64,000 nt of DNA from Synechococcus sp. MW101C3 (GTDB lineage: Bacteria; Cyanobacteriota; Cyanobacteriia; PCC-6307; Cyanobiaceae). The stretch lies in the NCBI RefSeq assembly GCF_002252635.1, contig NZ_NQKX01000006.1, positions 212,394-276,393 of the forward strand, in the 5' to 3' direction. Shown here one piece after another: positions 21,624-30,500 of the stretch. Each line of letters opens with the position of its first letter. The first letter of the stretch is position 1. Both the position numbers and the translations under genes were made by a program. The notes beneath the pieces are model-generated. The model saw only the letters and a list, made by a program, of their open reading frames with translations, ran no database searches and was not told the origin of the DNA.

Positions 21624-23659
21624 AGGCCGAACTGCCGGCGAAAGAAGGCCTCGGTGGCCTCCAGCACCTCGATGCGCACCTCCGGGCGGCGAAAGCCATG
21701 GCCTTCACCGGCGAACCGACGCACCTCCACCGCCAGGCCGTTGGCCGCGAGGGCCGCAGCCATGGCGTCGGTCTGCTCGGGTGGCACCACCTCGTCGTCG
21801 AGGCCCTGGAAAAAGATCACCGGGCAGCGCATCCGGCCGGCATGGTGCAACGGCGAGCGCTGCGCATAGAGCGCCTGGGCCGCCGGCCACGGGCCCACCA
21901 GGCCCTCGAGATAGCCGGCCTCGAAGCGATGGGTGCTGCGCACCAGCGCCGCCAGATCGGCCACCCCGTAGCGGCAGGCCCCGGCGCGGAACACGTCGGT
22001 GAAGCAGAGCGCCGCCAGGGTGGTGAATCCGCCGGCGCTGCCGCCCTCGATCGCGAGGCGCTCCGGGCTCGCCGCACCCGCCGCCACCAGCGCGGTGGCC
22101 GCCGCGGCGCAGTCGCTCACGTCCACCACACCCCATTGGCCGGCGAGACGATCGCGGTAGGCCCTGCCGAAGCCCGTGGACCCGCCGTAGTTCACGTCCA
22201 CCACGCCCCAGCCGCGGCTGGTCCAGAACTGAACCGCCAGATTCAGCCCCGTGCCGGCCATGGCGGTGGGCCCGCTGTGACTCTTCACAAGCAAGGGGGC
22301 CAGCGGGTGGGCGCCGCCGATCGGCGGGTAGTACCAGGCGTGGGTGGGCAGGCCGCCGTGCCCCTTGAACCAGAGCGCCTGCGGGGTGCTGATCGCTTCC
22401 GCCGTCAGGGGTGTCGTCCTCGCCGGCGCTCCTGCTGATCCGGCCCCACCCGCCGGGGTGTGGCTCCAGCTGCCGTGGCGCAGATCGATCTCCAGCAGGC
22501 CCTGTGGGGTGACGGCATCGGCGGCCACGGCCACCACCCGGCCGCCGCCGGCACTCAGACCATCCAGGGCGTCAAAGGGCTGGGCGAGCGGCTGCCAGCG
22601 CCCCTCGGCGGCGCCTGGCTCCGGCAGAGCGATGGTGCCGAGTTCCCAGCGGCCGGCCCGGCAGACCGCCGCCACCAGTTGCTGGCCATCCCAGCCCGTG
22701 GTGTGCCGCCCGTACACCCAGGCCGGGAGACCGAATTCCGCCTCCATCGGCAACAGCGGCTGCCAGTGCAAGGCAGTGGTGGGGGGTAGGGAGGCCACTC
22801 TTAGGGGCAGCGGCCCGGCCGCCACCGAGGGCTCCACCGCCGCCAGGCGCTCCAGGTTCCACCAGCCGCTGCGGTCCGTGGCCACCACCAGGTCGCCAGT
22901 CGGCAGCCAGAGCGGTTGCACCACCGACACATCGGCGGCGGTGGGCCCGGTGGCGGCGCCCCCGGCCAGCGGCCTGCAGTCGTGCAACACCCCGCGGGCG
23001 TCAAAGCGGCCCAGCCACAGCTGACTGCGGTCCCAGGGCATGAACGGCTGCTGCCATTCCACCCAGGCCAGGTGGCTGCCATGGGGGCTGAGCACGGCGC
23101 TGCCGCAGAAGTCGGTGGGCTGGTGCAGGAGCACGGGCTCTCCGCCCGCCAGCGGCACGGCCACCAGTTGATCGACGCCATCGCACTCCATGACGCCGAT
23201 CCAGCGCCGGCGCGGGCCGTCGATCAGGCCGTCGGCGAAAGCCCGGGCCGCTGGTGCGGTGAGCCGCCTCGGCTCCGGCAAGGGCGGCTGCGGCAGGGAC
23301 GGCTCCGGCATCACGGGGGCCTCCGCCGGCAACTCCAGCGCCCACAGGCAGCGGTCGCCGTCATTGACGAACACCACGGTGGTGCCGCCGGCCACGCTTC
23401 CCACCGCCACCACGCCGCCGCCATAGGTGTGCACCCGGCTGCGCAGGTTCCAGGGGGCGGGGGTGAGCTCCTGGCTGGGGCCACCGGGCCGCTGGCGCCA
23501 CAGCAGGGTGACGCGGCCCTGCTCCAGGGGCCGTTGCTCCAGCCAGAACAGCTCCTGTCCGTGCAGCAGCGGCTCCTTCACCGTGGGTGCCGCCTCCACC
23601 GCCACCCGGGCCGGCAACGCTGCGGGCTCGGCCGGGCTCCAGTTCCCCCCCACACGCAC
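21620..23659 (-). CDS. S9 family (prolyl oligopeptidase-like) serine peptidase
   Basis: 679 residues from a GTG start: an N-terminal beta-propeller region (about 1-400) and a C-terminal alpha/beta hydrolase domain. The nucleophile lies in IEGGSAGGFTTLAAL (Ser near residue 541). The oxyanion/linker region is RGWGVVDVNYGGSTGFGRAYRDRLAGQWGVVDVSDC. The Asp is in VIFFQGLDDEVVPPEQTDAM and the His in FAGEGHGFRRPEVR. This order is diagnostic of S9C-type acylaminoacyl/dipeptidyl peptidases. No signal peptide is visible, so it is probably cytoplasmic. Divergent from def with a 34-base spacing. Confidence 0.92.
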   Translation of the reverse strand: MRVGGNWSPAEPAALPARVAVEAAPTVKEPLLHGQELFWLEQRPLEQGRVTLLWRQRPGGPSQELTPAPWNLRSRVHTYGGGVVAVGSVAGGTTVVFVNDGDRCLWALELPAEAPVMPEPSLPQPPLPEPRRLTAPAARAFADGLIDGPRRRWIGVMECDGVDQLVAVPLAGGEPVLLHQPTDFCGSAVLSPHGSHLAWVEWQQPFMPWDRSQLWLGRFDARGVLHDCRPLAGGAATGPTAADVSVVQPLWLPTGDLVVATDRSGWWNLERLAAVEPSVAAGPLPLRVASLPPTTALHWQPLLPMEAEFGLPAWVYGRHTTGWDGQQLVAAVCRAGRWELGTIALPEPGAAEGRWQPLAQPFDALDGLSAGGGRVVAVAADAVTPQGLLEIDLRHGSWSHTPAGGAGSAGAPARTTPLTAEAISTPQALWFKGHGGLPTHAWYYPPIGGAHPLAPLLVKSHSGPTAMAGTGLNLAVQFWTSRGWGVVDVNYGGSTGFGRAYRDRLAGQWGVVDVSDCAAAATALVAAGAASPERLAIEGGSAGGFTTLAALCFTDVFRAGACRYGVADLAALVRSTHRFEAGYLEGLVGPWPAAQALYAQRSPLHHAGRMRCPVIFFQGLDDEVVPPEQTDAMAAALAANGLAVEVRRFAGEGHGFRRPEVRIEVLEATEAFFRRQFGL

Positions 23660-23693
23660 CTTCTAGAATTCACCCATCGTTTCAGGTGATGCC

Positions 23694-24299
23694 TTGGCCA
23701 GCAGCTTCGCCAAAATGGCCCGCCAGGCGGAGCTCACCAGCCGTGGGGTTCACGTCTCCAAGGAGGTGCTGGATCACCCCCCGCTGACCATTCACACCCT
23801 CGGCGATGCCGCGCTGCGCCAACCGGCCAAACGCATCAGCAAGGTGGATGAAGCGGTGCGGGATCTCGCCCGCGACATGCTCCGCAGCATGTATGCCGCC
23901 CATGGCATCGGCCTGGCCGCGCCCCAGGTGGGTGTCCACAAGCAGCTCGTGGTGATCGATCTCGATCCCGAGAACCCGGCCACCCCGCCCCAGGTGTTCA
24001 TCAACCCCGAGATTGGCGCCACCAGCGGCTCGCTCACCACCTATGAAGAAGGTTGCCTGAGCATTCCCGGCGTGTATCTGCAGGTGGTTCGTCCCACCAC
24101 CGCCGAGGTGAGCTTCCGTGACGAGCACGGCAGGCCCCGGCGGATCAAGGCCGATGGCCTGCTGGCCCGCTGCCTGCTCCATGAGATGGACCATCTCCAT
24201 GGAGTGCTGTTCGTCGACCGCGTCACCGATGAACTGAGCCTCAACGATGGGCTCAAGGAGCATGGGTTCGAGCGCGCCGCCGTCCACTCCCTGCGCTGA
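23694..24299 (+). CDS. def: peptide deformylase
   Basis: Metalloenzyme removing the formyl group from nascent proteins. 201 residues from a TTG start (MASSFAKMARQAE), which matches the N-terminus of picocyanobacterial Def; an ATG seven codons in is an alternative. Three motifs are intact: GIGLAAPQVG (71-80), EGCLSIPG with metal ligand Cys121, and HEMDHLHG with His163/His167 and the catalytic Glu164. Expected length is about 200. Confidence 0.97.
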   Translation: MASSFAKMARQAELTSRGVHVSKEVLDHPPLTIHTLGDAALRQPAKRISKVDEAVRDLARDMLRSMYAAHGIGLAAPQVGVHKQLVVIDLDPENPATPPQVFINPEIGATSGSLTTYEEGCLSIPGVYLQVVRPTTAEVSFRDEHGRPRRIKADGLLARCLLHEMDHLHGVLFVDRVTDELSLNDGLKEHGFERAAVHSLR

Positions 24300-24305
24300 C
24301 GCCCA

Positions 24306-24503
24306 ATGCCGATGAAACCGTTTGCCGGGGTGTTCCTGGCGCTCGCCTGCCTGCTGGGCATCGCCGCCACAGGCTCAGTGTTTGAGCTCTCCTATGGCGA
24401 CCCAGATCTCGGGATCGCCACCACCCGTCTGATCCTGGCGGCCTGCCTGCCCGGCACGGTCCTCAGCCTGCTGGTCGCAATTCGTCTCAACAAGCCGGCC
24501 TAA
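24306..24503 (+). CDS. small two-helix membrane protein, unknown
   Basis: 65 residues with two hydrophobic segments (FAGVFLALACLLGIAATGSVFEL and LILAACLPGTVLSLLVAIRL) joined by a short acidic loop. It starts six bases after the def stop, so it is probably co-transcribed. No named family recognised. The two-helix layout and tight spacing argue for a real gene. Confidence 0.65.
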   Translation: MPMKPFAGVFLALACLLGIAATGSVFELSYGDPDLGIATTRLILAACLPGTVLSLLVAIRLNKPA

Positions 24504-24566
24504 GGGGGGCTGGCACCCTCGGGCCTCACTTCTACCATCGGCACCTCCTGCCGCTGGGCACCTCCG

Positions 24567-25556
24567 ATGCGACATCTCCGGCCGATCCGCGCCCTGCCAT
24601 TCCTGTCCGCGCTCGGCGTCGTTGCGGTGGGCGGGTCCCTTGCACCTCTCCATGCCCAAGGGGCGCTGTTCGGTGCCCGAGATGTGGCGCAGGAGCGCTT
24701 CGTGCTGGTGGCCGCGCCGATCGGGGACGGCAGTCGCGCCCAGCTCAACATCTATGAACAGGTCACCAACCGCCGTCCCTGCTTCGCTGTGTCCGGCGCC
24801 AATCCGGCCCGCGTCGATCCGTTGCTGGGCACCTTCGACTTCACCGGCATCTGCACCCGCTACATCGACGCCAACGGCTATTCGCTGCGGGTGGGTGACA
24901 ACGATCTGGCCACCGTGTATCGGATCAGTGTGGTGCGCAGCGGCAACGACAACATCCTGCTGGCCACGCCGCACCGTGGCAAAACCGGCCCCGAGATGAT
25001 CCTGGCTCGCACCAACGGCCAGGCCGCCGGCTTCCTTCAGTTCACACCGGAGCCGGGGTGGCGCCTGAAGCGCCGTCACTTCGGCACCCGTGCCCTCGGC
25101 CACGTCTACATCTATCGCGATAACTGGCCGGGCGAAACAACGGCCGCCCCGGCCGGATCGGGTGCACCAGGGGGCACAGCTCCTGGCAGCACCGCTCCCG
25201 CCCCTGCGGGCCGTGGAACACCAGGGGCCACAACACCACAGCCCACGACCCCAGCCGCCCGCCCCACTTCCGCGCCTGCGGTCCCCGGCAGCAGCACTCC
25301 TCGAAGCACTACCCCCAGCGCCACCGCTCCACGCACGGCGGTTCCCGGTGCAACGGCACCCGGTACCACGGCCCCTGCCACCACCGGGCCCAGCACCACA
25401 GCGCCCCGCACCACCGTCCCGCGTCCCTCATCGCCAGCGGGTGCTGCAGCACCGACCGGCTCAGCGCCCGCTACCGGTGCCACGCGCACCGCTGTTCCCC
25501 TGTCGCCGCCCCCGGTGGTTCCGCCGGCGCCAACCTCAGCACCGCGCACTCGGTGA
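24567..25556 (+). CDS. secreted DUF3747 protein with Thr/Ala/Pro-rich tail
   Basis: 329 residues. A signal peptide (MRHLRPIRALPFLSALGVVAVGGSLAPLHAQG) is followed by a DUF3747-type domain of about 155 residues (ARDVAQERFVLVAAPIGDGSRAQLNIYEQ...RRPCFAV...GICTRYIDANGYSLRVGD). Two cysteines there could form a disulfide. From about residue 190 on there is a low-complexity Pro/Thr/Ala/Gly tail built on short repeats such as TAPGTTAPATTGPSTTAPRTT, resembling a wall-spanning or O-glycosylated linker. DUF3747 has no established function. Probably periplasmic or exported. Confidence 0.82.
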   Translation: MRHLRPIRALPFLSALGVVAVGGSLAPLHAQGALFGARDVAQERFVLVAAPIGDGSRAQLNIYEQVTNRRPCFAVSGANPARVDPLLGTFDFTGICTRYIDANGYSLRVGDNDLATVYRISVVRSGNDNILLATPHRGKTGPEMILARTNGQAAGFLQFTPEPGWRLKRRHFGTRALGHVYIYRDNWPGETTAAPAGSGAPGGTAPGSTAPAPAGRGTPGATTPQPTTPAARPTSAPAVPGSSTPRSTTPSATAPRTAVPGATAPGTTAPATTGPSTTAPRTTVPRPSSPAGAAAPTGSAPATGATRTAVPLSPPPVVPPAPTSAPRTR

Positions 25557-25612
25557 AGCCAGGGCGGAGGCAGTTGCTACATTGAGCAATCTCCAGCCCC
25601 ACTGCGTGGTTC

Positions 25613-25783
25613 ATGACCCAGGTCACCGTCGGCGAAAATGAAGGCATCGAATCGGCGCTGCGCCGGTTCAAGCGTCAGGTGTCCAAGGCAGGGATCTTTG
25701 CCGACCTCAAGCGCCTGCGTCACCACGAAACCCCCACCGAGAAGTACAAGCGCAAGGCCCAGCAGCGCCGCCGCCGCCGCTGA
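25613..25783 (+). CDS. rpsU: 30S ribosomal protein bS21
   Basis: 56-residue ribosomal protein starting [20 protein letters not shown], with the conserved [24 protein letters not shown] and a C-terminal run of arginines. Length and composition match cyanobacterial bS21. It sits at the decoding-side platform of the 30S subunit near the anti-Shine-Dalgarno. A single gene followed directly by a strong terminator. Confidence 0.96.
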   Translation: MTQVTVGENEGIESALRRFKRQVSKAGIFADLKRLRHHETPTEKYKRKAQQRRRRR

Positions 25784-25839
25784 TCCAGCCGACCGCTCGG
25801 AACGCTCACTGCCGCATTCCCAGCACCACGCCGGCTCAA

Positions 25840-25869
25840 CCCTGCGGAACCTCTGTTCCGTGGGGTTTT
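25840..25869 (+). terminator. terminator after rpsU
   Basis: 11-bp stem CCCTGCGGAAC / GTTCCGTGGGG (two G-T pairs) with a CTCT loop, followed by TTTT. Confidence 0.88.
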
Positions 25870-26156
25870 CGTGTTTCCAGGAAACCTGGCCATCGGCTCG
25901 GTAGGTCCGGCTTCGTCGGTCCCGCGTCCTCAGCCCTGTGTCGTCAGCCCGGCTTTGTCAGCCGTGTGTTGTCCGTTCGGCGGCAGGTCCTATCCGGTCT
26001 CCGTCCCATCCGCCCCGCGGCGGGGGCAGGGGTTCAGCCCGTTGGCCCGCTGAACCGGCTGGCCCGCTCCTCTCTGACTCGCCGCCTCATCCAGCCGATC
26101 GCCTGGCTGCCTGCGCTTGAGCGGGTAGTCCGCGGCGCTTTCCGACTGTCCATGGT
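25870..26156. other. intergenic region, no gene seen
   Basis: About 290 bases between the rpsU terminator and the end of the convergent comM gene. Rich in CGTC/GTCC words but with no recognisable RNA or protein. Confidence 0.4.
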
Positions 26157-27785
26157 TCAACCCGTGTCTCCCCGGACCTGCTGCTTGCCCCCACTCAGCA
26201 GCTGGTTGCCTCCACTCAGCAGCTGGTCGGCGCCGGTTTGTAGCTGATCGAAGGAGCGATAGGTGAGGGCTTCCGCCAGGTGGGAGGCCTGCACCTCGTT
26301 GCTGGCTTCGAGATCAGCGATCGTGCGCGCCACCCGCACCAGCCGTTCGGCTGAACGGGCCGAGAGCCGCCGCTGCCGGATCGCGCCGCGCCAGCGCTCC
26401 AGCGCCGCCGCCGACAACGCCAGATGCTGCCGAAGAGTCTCGCCCGTCAAGGCGCTGTTCGCTTGCCCTGCCGGGTTTCGCCGCGTCATCCGTTCGCGCG
26501 CCTGCCGCACCCGCTCCGCCACCGCCCCGCTGCTGGGCGGTGGGCTATGGCCGCCGCCCTCGCCGCTGGCGGCGGGGAGCCCCACCAGCTCATCAGCCTC
26601 CAGGCGCCGCATCACCACCTGAAGATCGATCCGATCCAGCAGTGGCCCCGACAGGCGCGCCCAGTAACGCTGGCGCACCCCTTCCGGGCATTGGCAGCTG
26701 CGCAGCGGATCGCCGAACCAGCCGCACGGGCAGGGATTGGTGGCCGCCACCAGCGCTATCCGGCAGGGGAAGCGGGTTCGCTGGCGCTGGCGGCTGATCC
26801 AGACCTCCCCCTCCTCCAGCGGCTCGCGCAGCTGATCGAGCACGGCCCGCTGGAATTCAGCCAGCTCGTCGAGAAACAGCACGCCGTGATGGGCCAGCGA
26901 CAGTTCACCCGGCCGCGGCAACGCCCCGCCTCCCACCAGGGCCGTGGCGGTGCAGCTGTGGTGGGGGGCGCGGAAGGGCCGCTGGCGGATCAGGCCCGCC
27001 TCGCCGCTCAGCAGACCTGCCACGGAGACCACCTGGGTGAGCTCGAGTGCTTCCTCCGGCGGCAGCGGTGGCAGCAGTCCCGGCAGGCGGCGGGCCAGCA
27101 TCGTCTTGCCGCTGCCCGGAGGGCCCACCAGCAGCAGGTGATGGTGTCCGGCTGCGGCGATCTCCAGCGCCCGCCGGCCGTGGTGCTGCCCCCGCACATC
27201 GGCCAGATCCGCCGCTGCCCCCTCGCCTGCCCCTACCGGCTTACCTGCGGCGGGCCGGCAGGGGCAGGCGAGGGCTGGATCCAAGAGCAGCTGGGCCACC
27301 TGCTGCAGCGTTTCGGCCGGCCACACCGTGAGCCCCTCCACCAGGGACGCCTCAGCGCCGTTGGCGGCCGGCACCACCAGGGCCCGCGCGCCGGCCTGCC
27401 TGGCGGCCAGGGCCAGGGCCAGCGTCCCGCGCCCAGGCCGCAGGGTGCCATCGAGGCCCAGCTCGCCGGTGCTCCAGACGCCGATCAGCCGCTGGGGATC
27501 AAGCTGGCCGCTGGCCAGCAGCACGCCCAGGGCGATCGGCAGATCGAAGGCGGGCCCCTCCTTGCGCAGGTCGGCTGGAGCCAGGCTCACGATCACCCGG
27601 GTGAGCGGGGGCCGGAAGCCGCTGTTGCGCAGCGCCGCCCGCACCCGCTCGCGGGATTCGCGGCCGGCGGTGTCGGAGAGGCCCACCAGCTGCAGGGCCG
27701 GCAGGCCCGGGGCGATGTCCACCTCCACCACCACCGGCGCCGCCTCCAGTCCCAGCAGGGCGGCGCTGTTGCAGCGTGCCAACAT
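26157..27785 (-). CDS. comM: YifB/ComM family Mg-chelatase-like AAA+ ATPase
   Basis: 542 residues. N-terminal ChlI-like Lon-protease-fold domain (LARCNSAALLGLEAAPVVVEVDIAPGLPALQLVGLSDTAGRESRERVRAALRNSGF), then a Mg-chelatase AAA+ domain with Walker A GPPGSGKTMLARRLPGLLPPL (around residue 220), GVLFLDELAEF (Walker B) and a four-cysteine-containing NPCPCGWFGDPLRSCQC segment, then the C-terminal lid. In naturally transformable bacteria ComM is a branch-migration helicase during recombination. That role here is by homology. The last 25 residues carry a short duplication (LLSGGNQLLSGGKQ). Divergent from the HIT gene. Confidence 0.93.
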   Translation of the reverse strand: MLARCNSAALLGLEAAPVVVEVDIAPGLPALQLVGLSDTAGRESRERVRAALRNSGFRPPLTRVIVSLAPADLRKEGPAFDLPIALGVLLASGQLDPQRLIGVWSTGELGLDGTLRPGRGTLALALAARQAGARALVVPAANGAEASLVEGLTVWPAETLQQVAQLLLDPALACPCRPAAGKPVGAGEGAAADLADVRGQHHGRRALEIAAAGHHHLLLVGPPGSGKTMLARRLPGLLPPLPPEEALELTQVVSVAGLLSGEAGLIRQRPFRAPHHSCTATALVGGGALPRPGELSLAHHGVLFLDELAEFQRAVLDQLREPLEEGEVWISRQRQRTRFPCRIALVAATNPCPCGWFGDPLRSCQCPEGVRQRYWARLSGPLLDRIDLQVVMRRLEADELVGLPAASGEGGGHSPPPSSGAVAERVRQARERMTRRNPAGQANSALTGETLRQHLALSAAALERWRGAIRQRRLSARSAERLVRVARTIADLEASNEVQASHLAEALTYRSFDQLQTGADQLLSGGNQLLSGGKQQVRGDTG

Positions 27786-27841
27786 CGATCGGAAACCAGG
27801 GTCACCTCACCGGTTCCCGCCCTGTTCTGCCCTGTGGCGTC

Positions 27842-28201
27842 ATGGCCTCCAGCACCCCACCTGCGGCCGACACGATCTTCGGGCGGATCCTGCGCGGTGA
27901 GATCCCCTGCGATCAGGTCCACGCCGACGACCTCTGCCTGGCCTTCCGCGATGTGAACCCCCAGGCGCCGGTGCACGTGCTGGTGATCCCACGTGAACCC
28001 CTGGTGAATCTCAATGCCGCAGGGGAGGAACACGAGGCCCTGCTGGGGCATCTGCTGCTGGTGGCCGCCAGGGTGGCCCGCCAGGAGGGGCTCACGGGGT
28101 GGCGCACCGTCATCAACAACGGCGCCGAAGCCGGCCAGACCGTCTTTCACCTGCATGTGCATGTGATCGGTGGGCGTCCATTGCACTGGCCACCGGGCTG
28201 A
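27842..28201 (+). CDS. HIT family nucleotide hydrolase (HinT-like)
   Basis: 119 residues from ATG 27842 (MASSTPPAADTIFGRILRGEIPCDQVHADDLCLAFRDVNPQAPVHVLVIP). The histidine triad is HLHVHVIGG with His103, His105 and His107. Typical of HinT purine nucleoside phosphoramidases. The frame is open 66 bases upstream, overlapping comM, but without homology. Cytoplasmic. Confidence 0.95.
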   Translation: MASSTPPAADTIFGRILRGEIPCDQVHADDLCLAFRDVNPQAPVHVLVIPREPLVNLNAAGEEHEALLGHLLLVAARVARQEGLTGWRTVINNGAEAGQTVFHLHVHVIGGRPLHWPPG

Positions 28202-28258
28202 CCGCCCCCTCCCACCGCTCCCTGCCAGCGGCGACAATGGGCGGACCTGTCACGGTCC

Positions 28259-30244
28259 ATGAGCTTCTTCAAGGCGTTCCGCGAGCAGCTCGGCAAGCTG
28301 CAGCGCCTGGCCCAGCCTTACTTCCTCCCGCTGGAGGAGAGCAGTTCCTGGCAATTCCTGCTGCTGGTGCTGTCCCTGCTTGCGGTGGTGGTGGGCGTCA
28401 CCCTGCTGCTGCTCACCGGCTCGGTGGCCGCCGCGGGTGTGCTCATTCCCGATCTGCGCAGCCGCTTCTTGCCAGGGGTGCCCGAGCAGGTGGCCGCGCT
28501 CTGGACCGGCCCGATCGGTCCGGTAGTGATGGCCCTGTTCGCCGGCGGCCTGGCGGTGTTCAGCAGCTTCCGGGCGAAGCTGCGCCAGGGCCGCTGGCTT
28601 CCCTGGCTGTTGATCGGCGTGATCACGCTGTTGATCCTGGTGATCAACGGCATCAACGTGGGCATCAGCTTTGTGGCCCGCAACGTTGATAACGCCCTGG
28701 TGGCCTACGACCAGGACGGCTTCTGGAAGATCGTGGCGATTTATGCCTTCTGCCTGGTGCTGGCTCTGCCGATCCGCGCCACGCAGAGCTACCTGATCCC
28801 CAAGCTTGGCCTGCTGTGGCGCGAGTGGTTGAGCGGTCGACTGCTCACCCGCTACCTCTCGAACCGCGCCTATTACATCCTCAATCCCAACGACGAATCC
28901 CTGCAGGAGATCGATAACCCTGACCAGCGGATTTCTCAGGACACTGCCAGCTTCACTGGCACCAGCTTGAGCGTCACGGTGGAGATCCTCTCCGCGCTGC
29001 TCACCTTCGTGAGCTTCATCATTGTGCTGTGGAGCATCAGCGTGAACCTCGCGCTGCTCCTGCTGGCCTATTCATTGGGGGGCACCGCACTGATCGTGTT
29101 CGCCAGCCGCAAGCTGGTGGCGTTGAACTATCAGCAGCTGAAGCTGGAGGCCGATTTCCGCTATGGCCTCGTTCACATCCGCGACAACGCCGAGTCGATT
29201 GCCTTCTATCGCGGTGAGCAGCAGGAAGGCAAAGAGGCGGAGCGCCGGCTGAGTGGCGCGATCGTGAACTACAACAAGCTGATCGTGTGGGAGGCGCTGA
29301 TCCAGGTGATCCAGCGCTCCTACGACTACTTCTCGCGCTTTCTGCCCTGGCTGGTGATCGCTCCGGTCTATTTCGCAAAGGAAGTTGATTTCGGCGTGTT
29401 CGGGCAGGCGAGCATCGCCTTCAGTCAGGTGTTGTTCTCGGTCAGTTACATCGTCAACAACATCGATCGCCTGGCGGCCTTTTCCGCGAGCATCAGCCGC
29501 CTGGAGGGCTTCCAGCTCAAGGTGGATGAGATCGGCAGCCAGGCCCGCGAACGCAGCTACCAGGATTCACTGCTGGCAGATGCCTCACACCAGACCATCC
29601 TCGTGAAGCATGCGGATCTGGTGCCACCCCACACCGACCGCCGCCTGATTCACGACATCAGCCTGGAGGTGGGCCCTGCTCAGCGGTTGCTGGTGGTGGG
29701 CCCCAGCGGCTGCGGCAAAACCTCGTTTCTGCGCATGGTGAGTGGCCTGTGGCCGGCTGCGGCCGGCACGGTGGAGCGGCCACCGCTGGCGGAGTTGTTG
29801 TTCATTCCCCAGAAGCCCTACATGATCCTGGGCAGCCTGCGGGAACAGCTCTGCTACCCCCAGCAGCCTGAGCGCTTCAGCGACGACCACCTGCGCAGCG
29901 TCCTGGAAGAGGTGCGCCTGCCGGAGCTGGTGCGCCGCTACCCCGACCTTGACATCAAGCAGGACTGGCCCCGCCTCCTCTCCCTCGGCGAGCAGCAGCG
30001 CCTGGCCTTCGCCCGGTTGCTGCTCAACTCGCCGCGGTTCGTGGTGCTCGATGAGGCCACCAGCGCCCTCGATGTGAACACCGAGAAGCATCTCTACAAG
30101 TTGCTCACCGAGCGGGACATGGCCTTTGTGAGCGTGGGCCACCGCCCCACCCTGGCCGCCTTCCACGACACCGTGCTCGAACTGGATGGCCAGGGCGGCT
30201 GGCGCCTGCTGCCGGCCACCGGCTATGACTTCACTCGAACCTGA
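28259..30244 (+). CDS. ABC half-transporter of SbmA/YddA (ABCD-like) family
   Basis: 661 residues: an N-terminal membrane domain with about 6-8 helices, the SbmA/BacA-type permease region (WREWLSGRLLTRYLSNRAYYILNPNDESLQEIDNPDQRISQD), then an ATPase domain. Walker A is VVGPSGCGKTSFLRMVSGLWP (about 480-489), signature LSLGEQQRLAFARLLLNSPRFVVLDEATSALD, and a C-terminal His in FVSVGHRPTLAAFHD. The EIDNPDQRI motif is diagnostic of the family, which includes peptide and cobalamin carriers. The substrate is unknown. The HLIP gene follows eight bases after the stop. Confidence 0.92.
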   Translation: MSFFKAFREQLGKLQRLAQPYFLPLEESSSWQFLLLVLSLLAVVVGVTLLLLTGSVAAAGVLIPDLRSRFLPGVPEQVAALWTGPIGPVVMALFAGGLAVFSSFRAKLRQGRWLPWLLIGVITLLILVINGINVGISFVARNVDNALVAYDQDGFWKIVAIYAFCLVLALPIRATQSYLIPKLGLLWREWLSGRLLTRYLSNRAYYILNPNDESLQEIDNPDQRISQDTASFTGTSLSVTVEILSALLTFVSFIIVLWSISVNLALLLLAYSLGGTALIVFASRKLVALNYQQLKLEADFRYGLVHIRDNAESIAFYRGEQQEGKEAERRLSGAIVNYNKLIVWEALIQVIQRSYDYFSRFLPWLVIAPVYFAKEVDFGVFGQASIAFSQVLFSVSYIVNNIDRLAAFSASISRLEGFQLKVDEIGSQARERSYQDSLLADASHQTILVKHADLVPPHTDRRLIHDISLEVGPAQRLLVVGPSGCGKTSFLRMVSGLWPAAAGTVERPPLAELLFIPQKPYMILGSLREQLCYPQQPERFSDDHLRSVLEEVRLPELVRRYPDLDIKQDWPRLLSLGEQQRLAFARLLLNSPRFVVLDEATSALDVNTEKHLYKLLTERDMAFVSVGHRPTLAAFHDTVLELDGQGGWRLLPATGYDFTRT

Positions 30245-30251
30245 ACGCCCC

Positions 30252-30479
30252 ATGCCCACCGATCCGGAACCCGCCACCGACCAGGCCACTGCTCAAGCGG
30301 CAGATCCCGCCGTGCCAGCTCCCACAAGCGCCACCACGGCCGATGCCCCTGCCTTCGGCTGGAGCGGTTATGCCGAACGGGTCAATGGCCGCTTCGCGAT
30401 GATCGGCTTTGCCTCCGTGCTGCTGATCGAAGCCCTCAGCGGTGACACCTTCCTGCACTGGGCTGGCCTGGTGCCCTGA
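30252..30479 (+). CDS. hli: high-light-inducible protein (HLIP / CAB-ELIP-HLIP one-helix)
   Basis: 75 residues from ATG 30252; an in-frame ATG at 30225 inside the ABC gene is possible. After a Pro/Ala-rich polar leader comes the chlorophyll-binding helix ERVNGRFAMIGFASVLLIEALSGDTFLHWAGLVP with the ExxNGRxAMIGF signature. HLIPs bind chlorophyll and carotenoid in the thylakoid and protect photosystem II assembly and chlorophyll recycling. Its position after the ABC exporter is a recurrent picocyanobacterial order. Confidence 0.93.
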   Translation: MPTDPEPATDQATAQAADPAVPAPTSATTADAPAFGWSGYAERVNGRFAMIGFASVLLIEALSGDTFLHWAGLVP

Positions 30480-30500
30480 GCCTGGCTTGGGGCAGGGTTC

